Shown here: positions 1-6,928 of the stretch, one piece after another | How positions within the stretch are numbered: the stretch's first letter is position 1 | Layout of the letters: each line of letters starts with the position of its first letter | Source: Deltaproteobacteria bacterium | Lineage (GTDB): Bacteria; Desulfobacterota; DSM-4660; Desulfatiglandales; HGW-15 | Direction of reading: 5' to 3' | Assembly: GCA_019308525.1 (NCBI GenBank) | Contig: JAFDIC010000008.1 | Location: 1 to 26,670 of the forward strand | DNA: 26,670 bases | The notes under the pieces: model-generated | The model's input: the letters and a program-made list of their open reading frames with translations, nothing else | Database searches by the model: none | Told to the model about the DNA's origin: nothing | Translations under genes and position numbers: made by a program

Positions 1-663
1 CTTCATTTCTTCGAATTCTTCCCTGGGGAATCGCCCCTTTTCCACGAGCGCCTCGACCTGGTCTATATGCATGGGGTTTCCGTCCACCAGAGGAACAACT
101 TCGGGCCTCTTTATGGGTCCTACCTGGACATCAACGAGCGCAAAACCCTCCTCCCTGACCTTTTTGTCCAGGTCCTTAAAGAAGGCCTTCCCGCTCTTCT
201 CGTATTCCTCCATTATTTCCTTTTTTCGATTCAGGTACTCCTGGCTCTCGAAGAGCCTTGGCACTTCCTTCTTCAAGGTCTCCACGAAGTCGCGGATATC
301 CCTCTTGAATCGCCTCCCCAGGCCCGCCTTGAGCCTTAAGAGAATCGGCGCTTCAGGGGTCTTGAAATTGTTCACGTAGCATAGGTCCTCGGGGACGGCT
401 CCATCTTTGCTTGCAATTTCTTCCAGCATCCTGCGCACAGTGGCCAGCCTCCCGGATCCCGGGGTCCCGGTAACAAAGACGTTGTATCCCGGTTTGTCTA
501 TCCCCATGGCAAAACGAAAGGCCTCCACCCCCCTTTCTTGTCCGATGATCTCTCGAAGGGGTTTGAGGTCCTCAGTGGTCTTGAAGGGCAAGGTTACCGG
601 GTCTAGCCTCCATCTCAGTTTTTCAACAGGAACCCTCTTGTCTCCCGATTTTTTCCTGGGCAT
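1..663 (-). CDS. Lon-like AAA protease family protein (N-terminal part, runs off left edge)
   Basis: The first 221 codons of a larger gene are present; the reading frame is open to base 1, so the C-terminus lies outside the window. ATG at 663-661 is preceded by a good GGAGG site. The N-terminus (WRLDPVTLPFKTTEDLKPL, then IIGQERGVEAFRFAMGI) and the P-loop-like GTPGSGR at residues 66-72 fit the putative ATP-dependent Lon-type proteases with an AAA_32-like N-terminal domain. In the P-loop the usual lysine is replaced by arginine. Residues about 100-175 are charged and helical. Proteins of this family end in a Ser-Lys Lon protease domain, which cannot be seen here. It follows hsp20 on the same strand after 107 bp, so the pair is probably co-transcribed and may act in protein quality control (inference). 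Family call fairly sure; substrate unknown. Confidence 0.8.
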   Translation of the reverse strand, partial: MPRKKSGDKRVPVEKLRWRLDPVTLPFKTTEDLKPLREIIGQERGVEAFRFAMGIDKPGYNVFVTGTPGSGRLATVRRMLEEIASKDGAVPEDLCYVNNFKTPEAPILLRLKAGLGRRFKRDIRDFVETLKKEVPRLFESQEYLNRKKEIMEEYEKSGKAFFKDLDKKVREEGFALVDVQVGPIKRPEVVPLVDGNPMHIDQVEALVEKGRFPREEFEEMK

Positions 664-770
664 ATCCTACCTCCTTCTATTCATGCATCCAAAACCGTCT
701 CTCCATGATCTACAGGGGCACTTTGAACTTTCTTCCGGCATAACAAACAGCGGGTATAAAAGGAGCCGGA

Positions 771-1217
771 CTATTTCACGCTGATCTTTATCTCCCGTGG
801 CCGATCGGGCTCACATTTAGGCATCACGATGGTCAACACCCCCTTGTCATAGGTGGCCCTGGCATCATCTATCGATACCTTGCAGGGGAGTCTTATGCTC
901 CGTGAAAAGTATCCATATCTTCTTTCGATCCTGTGGTAAGCAGCTTCCTTATCAGTGGTCGTCTGTCTCATTTCTCCCTTTATGGTGAGGAGATCCTCCA
1001 TTATGGAGATGTCCAGGTCTCTAGGATCAACCCCCGGCAACTCCGCCTTGACCACGAGACTGTCATCTGTTTCGCTCAGGTCCAGGTGGGGCATTCGCCT
1101 TTCCAGGGTATGCGGATATCCCATTCCGAAATCATCCCACAGCCTTGCGAATAGACGGTCGATGTCTCTCCTCAGTCTCTGGATCTCTCTGTTTTTCCAC
1201 AGAACAAGTCCCGGCAT
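771..1217 (-). CDS. Hsp20/alpha-crystallin family small heat-shock protein
   Basis: A 148-residue protein, typical of bacterial small heat-shock proteins, which are ATP-independent cytoplasmic holdases that keep unfolding clients soluble. The alpha-crystallin domain spans about residues 40-140: it opens with PHLDLSETDDSLVVKAELPGVD, includes RRYGYFSRSIRLP, and ends with the diagnostic YDKGVLTIVMPK. The C-terminal tail has the oligomerisation motif IxI (IKI, about residues 144-146). The ATG at 1217-1215 has a clear AGGAGGG site 7-8 nt upstream. It is the first gene of a probable two-gene minus-strand unit with the Lon-like gene and diverges from mraZ. A sigma70-like promoter lies about 60 bp upstream; I saw no CIRCE element. 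No residues appear to be missing. Confidence 0.93.
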   Translation of the reverse strand: MPGLVLWKNREIQRLRRDIDRLFARLWDDFGMGYPHTLERRMPHLDLSETDDSLVVKAELPGVDPRDLDISIMEDLLTIKGEMRQTTTDKEAAYHRIERRYGYFSRSIRLPCKVSIDDARATYDKGVLTIVMPKCEPDRPREIKISVK

Positions 1218-1273
1218 GATTGGCCCTCCTGTGTTTATTGGAAAAAGATTACATCAGAGATGTCAGGGAAATC

Positions 1274-1302
1274 ATTCTATGGACAACACGCGCGCTATGC
1301 AA
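1274..1302 (-). promoter_or_regulatory. candidate sigma70 promoter of hsp20
   Basis: On the minus strand TTGCAT (1302-1297) is followed, after exactly 17 nt, by TAGAAT (1279-1274), which matches TATAAT at 5 of 6 positions. Transcription would start near 1267, about 50 nt before the hsp20 ATG. The -35 is weak (3 of 6 match), so this is a plausible but unproven promoter. Confidence 0.4.
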
Positions 1303-1500
1303 GGGAATTTTCCCGGGGATGAACCGGGGGTGGCAGGATTCACAACATTTTGAGTGTTTTGTTTAAATAACACACAATATCTAGAATTGGACGTTTTTTG
1401 TGAACATTTTGAAATATTTTTCTTATCAAGCTGGAGAAAGGAATATGTGGTAGGAAAGGAAGAAGTTCCTCTAATTTATCTTGATTATTTATTTTTTTTC

Positions 1501-1529
1501 TTGACAAATTACCGTTTATGGCCTAAAAG
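1501..1529 (+). promoter_or_regulatory. candidate promoter of the mraZ-dcw operon
   Basis: A perfect -35 hexamer TTGACA at 1501-1506 is followed after 17 nt by TAAAAG (1524-1529), a weak -10. It lies directly before the MraZ boxes, so bound MraZ would cover the -10 and the transcription start. The -35 is convincing; the -10 is only tentative. Confidence 0.5.
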
Positions 1530-1562
1530 TGTCATAAAGTGAAATAGAGTGGCATAAAGTGT
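1526..1562 (+). promoter_or_regulatory. MraZ operator: four tandem MraZ boxes with 10-bp period
   Basis: Four copies of a 7-mer of the form AAAGTGT/AAAGTGA/AGAGTGG/AAAGTGT start at 1526, 1536, 1546 and 1556. The invariant AGTG recurs exactly every 10 bp (1528, 1538, 1548, 1558) with 3-bp spacers. MraZ is known to bind short direct repeats of about this size and spacing upstream of mraZ (TGGG-type in E. coli, AAAGTG-type in Mollicutes). The array ends 9 bp before the mraZ ATG and overlaps the proposed -10, which fits autorepression by MraZ. Confidence 0.8.
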
Positions 1563-1571
1563 CAGGACAGA

Positions 1572-2009
1572 ATGTTTAGGGGAAGATCAAAGCATACCCT
1601 GGATGAAAAGGGGAGATTGGCCATTCCTGCCAGGTTCAAAGAGGTATTGAACAGCAAGGGGGACCAGTGTCTGGTGCTGACTAATCATTTCAATTGCCTG
1701 TGGGCCTTTTCAAGGGGGGACTGGAGAACCATAGAGGAGAAGGCCGCCCAACTGTCACTTTTCGATAAGGCTGTAAACACCTATCGGCGCTACTTTATCT
1801 CAGGAGCGCAGGAATGCCCCATAAAACAAGGCAGGATCACTATACCTCCAGACCTGAGAGAGATTGCAGGATTGAAAAAGGAGGTGGTCCTAGTAGGAGA
1901 GTTGAAGCTCTTTGAAATTTGGGACAGGGAGATGTGGGAACAGGAATTTGAGAGGGCCAAGGAGAGTTTTCCGGATGTCAGTCAGTCTCTCTCAGAACTC
2001 GGCATATAA
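1572..2009 (+). CDS. mraZ: transcriptional regulator MraZ
   Basis: A 145-residue protein, the usual MraZ length, made of two SpoVT/AbrB-like swapped-hairpin domains. It forms a ring-shaped oligomer that binds the repeats upstream of its own gene and controls the division and cell-wall operon. The first domain carries the DxxxR motif D11-EKG-R15 within HTLDEKGRLAIPARF. The second (about residues 80-100) reads PIKQGRITIPPDL: the position normally held by Asp is I84, while R88 is kept. The ATG at 1572 follows a weak GGA site. It is the first gene of the cluster and overlaps rsmH by 35 nt. Confidence 0.97.
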   Translation: MFRGRSKHTLDEKGRLAIPARFKEVLNSKGDQCLVLTNHFNCLWAFSRGDWRTIEEKAAQLSLFDKAVNTYRRYFISGAQECPIKQGRITIPPDLREIAGLKKEVVLVGELKLFEIWDREMWEQEFERAKESFPDVSQSLSELGI

Positions 2010-2955
2010 GGGTAGTGAGTCGCAGTATGCCCATATGCCAATCCTTGTCGATACCGTGGTAGAATACCTCCTGACCTCCACGAAGGATGTATATGTGGAT
2101 GGGACAGTCGGAACAGGAGGGCACAGCGAGGCCCTGGGGAAGAGGCTAGAGCATGGAGGGCGACTGATCTGTCTGGACCGAGATCCGATCGCCCTTTGTC
2201 TTTCAAGGAAACGGCTATCTTTCCTCGGGGACCGGGTGACCATAATCAGGGGAAACTACAGGGAGATCGACGGGATTTTGGGAGGCCTGGGAATAGCAAA
2301 AGTAGGGGGGATACTGTTGGATCTGGGCATGTCAAGCCACCAACTGGACAGGTCAGGACGGGGATTCAGTTTTACTCGTGACGAGCCGCTGGACATGAGA
2401 ATGGATCCCGATGAACCGCTGACGGCTCGACAGTTGATCAACGAAAGTCCCACCGGGGAATTGGAGCGGATAATCAGGGAATATGGCGAGGAGAAGAGGG
2501 CGAGAATCCTCGTAAGGGCGATCGAGCGGGCGAGGAGTAGAAGACCTATCGAAAGTTCAAGGGAACTGGCCGGGATAATCACCTCCACTCTTTCCAGGTA
2601 TTATCGCAATAGTGAAAAACACCCGGCTACCCGTACTTTTCAGGCCTTGAGAATAGCAGTAAACGGAGAACTGGAAAACCTGGAGGTATTCCTGAAGAAG
2701 GCCCCTCTGCTCATCAAGCCGGGGGGGCGACTTGTCATCTTGTCCTACCACTCCTTGGAGGACAGGATGGTGAAAAGGTGCATGGTGGAATGGGAGAGGC
2801 AGTGCGATTGTCCCCGGGATTTTCCTGTGTGCAAATGCGGCAAGAAGCCCCTCTTCCGGAGGCTGACCAAAAAGGGCATAAGGCCTGGGCAGAAAGAAAT
2901 AGAAAGAAATCCTAGGGCCCGCAGCGCAATTCTGCGGGCCGCAGAGAGGTTATAG
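1975..2955 (+). CDS. rsmH: 16S rRNA (cytosine(1402)-N4)-methyltransferase RsmH
   Basis: RsmH (MraW) uses S-adenosylmethionine to methylate N4 of C1402 in the ribosomal P site. With the ATG at 1975 the protein has 326 residues, near the family norm of about 310. This start is chosen because AAGGAGA lies 9 nt upstream; a later ATG at 2035 within HMPILVDTVVEYL would also keep the conserved core. The SAM-binding loop VDGTVGTGGHSEAL is at about residues 41-54. Other hallmarks are LLDLGMSSHQLD, GRGFSF, the LDMRMD segment, and SYHSLEDRMVKR near the C-terminus. The start overlaps mraZ by 35 nt, suggesting translational coupling, and ftsL follows after 3 nt. Confidence 0.96.
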   Translation: MSVSLSQNSAYKGSESQYAHMPILVDTVVEYLLTSTKDVYVDGTVGTGGHSEALGKRLEHGGRLICLDRDPIALCLSRKRLSFLGDRVTIIRGNYREIDGILGGLGIAKVGGILLDLGMSSHQLDRSGRGFSFTRDEPLDMRMDPDEPLTARQLINESPTGELERIIREYGEEKRARILVRAIERARSRRPIESSRELAGIITSTLSRYYRNSEKHPATRTFQALRIAVNGELENLEVFLKKAPLLIKPGGRLVILSYHSLEDRMVKRCMVEWERQCDCPRDFPVCKCGKKPLFRRLTKKGIRPGQKEIERNPRARSAILRAAERL

Positions 2956-2958
2956 GCC

Positions 2959-3324
2959 ATGGTAAGACCTATTCAGAGATTCGAAAGCGAGGGTAAACGC
3001 AATGCCGGAACAGGCATAAGGATCACCAACGTCCCGAAGAAGAAATGGACCTTTCGTCTGAGCCACCGGCAGATACTACTCATGACCGTAATTCTAATCG
3101 TTTTCATGATGAGCGGGATCGGGTACGTATGGTCCAATTTCGAAGGGACGCAGATAGGCTATGACCTTAGTCGCCTGAAAGAGGAGGAACTCAGGCTAAA
3201 GGAGCTGAACGGGAAGTTGAGAGTCGAACTGGCAACGCTCAAGTCACCCCAATCCCTCGAAAAATACATCAAGAGATTGGGGCTCAAGGAACCTTCGCCA
3301 GAGCAAATAATCATTTTGCCATGA
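2959..3324 (+). CDS. ftsL: cell division protein FtsL-like
   Basis: A small bitopic membrane protein of 121 residues. It has a basic cytoplasmic N-terminus (residues 1-37), one transmembrane helix at about residues 39-58, and a periplasmic leucine/glutamate-rich coiled coil (about residues 68-95: SRLKEEELRLKELNGKL). FtsL with FtsB and FtsQ forms the divisome subcomplex that activates FtsW-FtsI. FtsL is poorly conserved in sequence, so the call rests on topology, size and the fixed position between rsmH and ftsI. Its stop overlaps the ftsI start as ATGA, so the two are translationally coupled. Confidence 0.88.
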   Translation: MVRPIQRFESEGKRNAGTGIRITNVPKKKWTFRLSHRQILLMTVILIVFMMSGIGYVWSNFEGTQIGYDLSRLKEEELRLKELNGKLRVELATLKSPQSLEKYIKRLGLKEPSPEQIIILP

Positions 3325-5276
3325 AGATAAAGGAAAAGAAATGGATCAGGTTTCGAATCTACCTTGTAGCCCTTTTCTTTGTTTCAGGGATGGGGGTCAT
3401 TTGGGCCCGCGCTTACCAACTTCAAATTCTTGAAAGGGATAAACTATCTTCCCTTGCTCGATCCAACTATAAGGGTACTGTAAAGCTTCCCCCAAAAAGA
3501 GGTATAATATATGACAGGGATGGAAACGAGCTGGCGGTCAGCGTGGAAGTGGAATCGATCTATGCCCATCCCAGGCTGGTTGGAAAGAAACTTTACGCGG
3601 CCAGGCATCTGTCCAAGATTCTCAACAAACCTGAAGAAGAGATCCTCCGGGCATTGAAGAGCACAAAGTCCTTTGTGTGGATAGCCAGGAAAATTCCCCC
3701 GGAAGTCGCCGAGAGGACAAAGGCCTTGGGGATTGAGGGTATAGGTTACACCAGGGAGAGCAGGAGATACTATCCCGGCCGCGAGATAGCAGCTCACCTG
3801 ATAGGGTTTGCGGGCGATGACAACCAGGGATTGGAGGGGCTGGAAAAGGCATACGATGAAGTGTTAAGGGGTCCGGCCGCCACCCTGGTGAGGATGCGAG
3901 ACGCCCTGGGACGCCCATTCTTCATCAGTATGTCAGATCGTGATGCCGGCAATATGGGCAATCTGGTCCTGACAATAGACAGGGATATTCAATATCGGGC
4001 GCAAAAGGCGTTGGCCGAAGTGGTAAGGAGAAGTGGCGCAAAGGCGGGGCACAGTCTCGTAGTCAATCCCCGGACCGGCGAGATACTCGCCATGGCCATT
4101 GTCCCGCAATTCAACCCCAACGAATTCAGGGGCCTTCATCCAAGCCGGTGGAGAAACAGGATTGTTACAGACACCTATGAGCCAGGATCGGTTATCAAGG
4201 CGTTCCTGTTGGCCACGGCCCTGGAAGAAAAAATCGTGAGTCCTGGCACCCTCTTTGACTGTGAAAATGGGGCCTACAGGGTCGCCGGACATGTAATCCA
4301 CGACACCAAGGAACATGGCCTTATGAATGTAGAAGACATTATTGTGTACTCCAGTAACATTGGCGCTGTAAAGATCGGCCAGAGGGTCGGATATGAGAAA
4401 TTCTACGAGTACCTGAGGAGGTTCGGATTCGGCGAGAGGACGGGGATCGACCTTATCGGAGAGAGAGAGGGCTTCATCAGGAAGCCGGGCGAGGCAAAGG
4501 AAATCGACAAGATAACCCTGTTCTTCGGGCAGGGAATGAGTGCGACTTCCATTCAACTGGCCATGGCCGTGGCCGCACTGGCAAATGGTGGCAGTTTGAT
4601 GCGTCCATATGTGGTGAAGGCCATACGGGATCAACGCGGCAACGTGATCAAAAGAATAGGGCCAAAGAGAAGACGGAAGGTGCTTGGGCGCGATACCTCT
4701 CAAAAGGTGGTTCGAATCCTGGAGGGAGTGGTCAGTGAAAGGGGTACGGGGTCCCAGGCGGCAATTGCAGGGTACAGGGTCGCTGGAAAGACAGGGACCT
4801 CCCAGAAGGTCGACCCCGTTTCAAGGAGGTATTCCAAGGAAAAGTACATGGCGATATTTGTGGGCTTTGTGCCGGCAGACAGGCCCAAGCTTCTCATCCT
4901 GGTCGTGGTGGACGAGCCAAGAGGCGTTCACTATGGAGGCGTGGTCGCCGGACCTGTATTCAGGGAAATCGGCTCCTGGAGCCTCAACCACCTGAGGATC
5001 AACCCTGACATTCGCCTGGTCGGAGTCGAGGACCCGGGCCTCGCAAGGGTGAGAAGGCAAATTGTGACACCAGTGAAGAGGGTGGCAAGAGAAGAGCGTG
5101 GAGTAGTGCCTGATTTCAGGGGCAAGAATATGAGAGATGTCCTGAAGACAGGGAGGGCACTGGGCCTAAAGGTGATAGTGGAAGGAACGGGTTTCGCTTA
5201 CAAGCAGGATCCCTATCCCGGCCGCCCGTTGGAGAAGACCCAGGTTGTGAAGGTCAGCTTCAGGCCTCCGGGATAA
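3321..5276 (+). CDS. ftsI: septal penicillin-binding protein FtsI (PBP3) with C-terminal PASTA domain
   Basis: A class B transpeptidase that crosslinks septal peptidoglycan with FtsW. At 651 residues it is longer than E. coli FtsI (588). There is a single N-terminal membrane anchor (about residues 11-29), then the dimerisation/pedestal domain (about 50-200, with PKRGIIYDRDGNELAVS). The transpeptidase domain has the nucleophile in S290-VIK, the second motif S344-S-N and the third K490-TG. Residues about 594-651 (VPDFRGKNMRDVLKTGRALG...) form one PASTA domain, a peptidoglycan or beta-lactam-binding module found in SpoVD-type and many non-enterobacterial FtsI proteins. It overlaps ftsL by 4 nt. 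All three active-site motifs are intact. Confidence 0.96.
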   Translation: MKIKEKKWIRFRIYLVALFFVSGMGVIWARAYQLQILERDKLSSLARSNYKGTVKLPPKRGIIYDRDGNELAVSVEVESIYAHPRLVGKKLYAARHLSKILNKPEEEILRALKSTKSFVWIARKIPPEVAERTKALGIEGIGYTRESRRYYPGREIAAHLIGFAGDDNQGLEGLEKAYDEVLRGPAATLVRMRDALGRPFFISMSDRDAGNMGNLVLTIDRDIQYRAQKALAEVVRRSGAKAGHSLVVNPRTGEILAMAIVPQFNPNEFRGLHPSRWRNRIVTDTYEPGSVIKAFLLATALEEKIVSPGTLFDCENGAYRVAGHVIHDTKEHGLMNVEDIIVYSSNIGAVKIGQRVGYEKFYEYLRRFGFGERTGIDLIGEREGFIRKPGEAKEIDKITLFFGQGMSATSIQLAMAVAALANGGSLMRPYVVKAIRDQRGNVIKRIGPKRRRKVLGRDTSQKVVRILEGVVSERGTGSQAAIAGYRVAGKTGTSQKVDPVSRRYSKEKYMAIFVGFVPADRPKLLILVVVDEPRGVHYGGVVAGPVFREIGSWSLNHLRINPDIRLVGVEDPGLARVRRQIVTPVKRVAREERGVVPDFRGKNMRDVLKTGRALGLKVIVEGTGFAYKQDPYPGRPLEKTQVVKVSFRPPG

Positions 5277-5298
5277 ACTGCATGGGCAGCAGCAGACA

Positions 5299-6900
5299 AT
5301 GAAATTGTCTCAATTGTTGAGAGAGATAGCGGTTGAAAATGTTTCCGGCAGAGTCGATGTGGACATAAAGGGGTTGGCCTATGATTCCAGGCGGGTAAAG
5401 CCCGGGTACCTGTTTGTGGCCCTCCGGGGGAATCGGCTGGATGGCCACGACTATATGAACGATGCTGTCCAGAGAGGCGCCGTTGCCGTGGTTGGAGAAA
5501 GATTTGACGGGATCGGGAACGGTATTACAAAGATCAGGGTGATGGATTCCCGCTCAGCCCTCTCCAGGCTGGCCAGGAGCTACTACGAGGCACCCTTTGA
5601 AGGAATGAATATCATTGGTATTACGGGCACGAACGGGAAGACAACCACGAGCTATGTTCTGGAATCTATCCTCTTGGCGGCCGGTGCCAGGCCAGGCGTT
5701 ATAGGCACCATCAACTACAGGTATTCGGGGAAAGTCCACAGGGCGCCGGTCACTACCCCTGAATCCCTTGAGCTCATGGCCATACTGAAGGAGATGAGGG
5801 ATGATGGTGTAAGTGACGTAATTATGGAAGTCTCATCCCATGCGCTGGACCAGGGCCGCACGGATGATTGTCCCTTCAAGGTGGCGGTTTTTACCAATAT
5901 TTCCAGGGATCACCTGGATTATCACCGGGACATGGAAGATTACTTCAGGGCCAAGAGCATCCTTTTTGAGAGGCTTGGACCCGGCAGGCCAGATGATCCC
6001 AACCATGCGGTGATTAACCTGGATGACCCTCGAGGGCAAATGCTGATGGATGTGACTGGGGCACGAACAATCACCTATGGCCTCAGTGGAAGGAGTGATG
6101 TGAGGGTCGAGCACTTCGAGTGGGACAGGAAAGGCATAAAGGGTCTTGTTAGTACTCCCAGAGGTGAAATGCCTCTGGAATCTTCCCTCATAGGTGTGTT
6201 CAACCTGTATAATATCCTGGCTGCCGCGGCAACGTCCCTGGCCCTGGGGATTGATCTTGATGATATCGTACAGGGCATAAAGAGGTTGAGATCGGTTCCC
6301 GGGCGGATGGAACTTGTCAAGAACGTGCTGGGGTTGACAATAGTAGTGGACTACGCCCACACCCCTGATGCCCTTCGCAAGGCAATCCTGAACCTGAGGC
6401 CATTGGCCAGTTCAAGGATAATCAGTGTGTTCGGATGCGGCGGTGACAGGGATAGGGGAAAGCGAAGAGAGATGGGACAACTGGCGGGGGAGAACAGCGA
6501 TGTCGTGATCATCACTTCCGACAACCCAAGGACAGAGGATCCGGTAGTGATAATAAGGGAGATCGAGAAAGGGGTCAGGAAGTCAGGATTGGAGATGATC
6601 GTCCGGGGCGAAGAAACTGCCTGTGCTGGAAAGGGGTACATCCTGGAACCGGACAGGCGCTCGGCCATTAGAAAGGCCATAAATATCGCCCAAAGGGGGG
6701 ATGTGGTGCTCATTGCGGGTAAGGGACATGAAGATTATCAGATAGTGGGCGAAGAAAGGCGCCCTTTTGACGACAGGGAAGAGGCCAGAAAGGCAGCCGG
6801 GGAAGTTGAAGCATCTCGGAGTAGACAGGCGACTCAGGAATCTCCTGTCAGCAGTCAGAGTTATCAGGGAATACCCCATAAACAAGGCAAACTGCAATAG
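5299..6900 (+). CDS. murE: UDP-MurNAc-tripeptide synthetase MurE (meso-diaminopimelate-adding)
   Basis: Cytoplasmic ATP-dependent ligase adding the third residue to UDP-MurNAc-L-Ala-D-Glu. The N-terminal UMP-binding domain includes YDSRRVKPGYLFVAL (28-42). The P-loop GITGTNGKTTT is at 107-117, a central-domain segment YAHTPDALR at about 352-360, and DNPRTEDP at 408-415. In the last motif Asn-Pro-Arg is the signature for meso-diaminopimelate rather than lysine, so a Gram-negative A1-gamma wall is expected. At 533 residues it is about 30 longer than usual. The extra tail (about 501-533) is rich in Ser and Gln with no recognisable family content. The ATG at 5299 has no strong RBS and lies 22 nt after ftsI. 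Confidence 0.96.
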   Translation: MKLSQLLREIAVENVSGRVDVDIKGLAYDSRRVKPGYLFVALRGNRLDGHDYMNDAVQRGAVAVVGERFDGIGNGITKIRVMDSRSALSRLARSYYEAPFEGMNIIGITGTNGKTTTSYVLESILLAAGARPGVIGTINYRYSGKVHRAPVTTPESLELMAILKEMRDDGVSDVIMEVSSHALDQGRTDDCPFKVAVFTNISRDHLDYHRDMEDYFRAKSILFERLGPGRPDDPNHAVINLDDPRGQMLMDVTGARTITYGLSGRSDVRVEHFEWDRKGIKGLVSTPRGEMPLESSLIGVFNLYNILAAAATSLALGIDLDDIVQGIKRLRSVPGRMELVKNVLGLTIVVDYAHTPDALRKAILNLRPLASSRIISVFGCGGDRDRGKRREMGQLAGENSDVVIITSDNPRTEDPVVIIREIEKGVRKSGLEMIVRGEETACAGKGYILEPDRRSAIRKAINIAQRGDVVLIAGKGHEDYQIVGEERRPFDDREEARKAAGEVEASRSRQATQESPVSSQSYQGIPHKQGKLQ

Positions 6901-6928
6901 AGAGAACAGGGACCGGGCATGGTGTAAG

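Larger units (their letters stand above)
1218..1571. other. divergent intergenic region between hsp20 and mraZ
   Basis: This 354-bp stretch has no convincing gene. The hsp20 side (1218-1340) is of ordinary composition and holds the hsp20 RBS and candidate promoter plus a small palindrome, GGGAATTTTCCC, near 1303-1314. From about 1340 to 1510 the DNA becomes strikingly AT-rich with runs of T (for example TTATTTTTTTTC ending at 1500), unlike the GC-balanced genes around it. The mraZ promoter and MraZ boxes occupy 1501-1562. The AT-rich tract may be an UP-element-like or curved region (inference). Confidence 0.7.

Noticed and set aside
1218..1340. CIRCE or heat-shock sigma factor site upstream of hsp20
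   Set aside because: No TTAGCACTC-N9-GAGTGCTAA or CTTGAA/CCCCAT-type pair was seen; the sigma70-like match is better.
3933..4703. 256-codon minus-strand open frame inside ftsI
   Set aside because: Antisense to the well-supported transpeptidase domain; its translation has no family motifs.
6767..6928. N-terminal extension of murF into murE
   Set aside because: The extra 54 residues have no MurF content and the conserved N-terminus begins just after ATG 6929.
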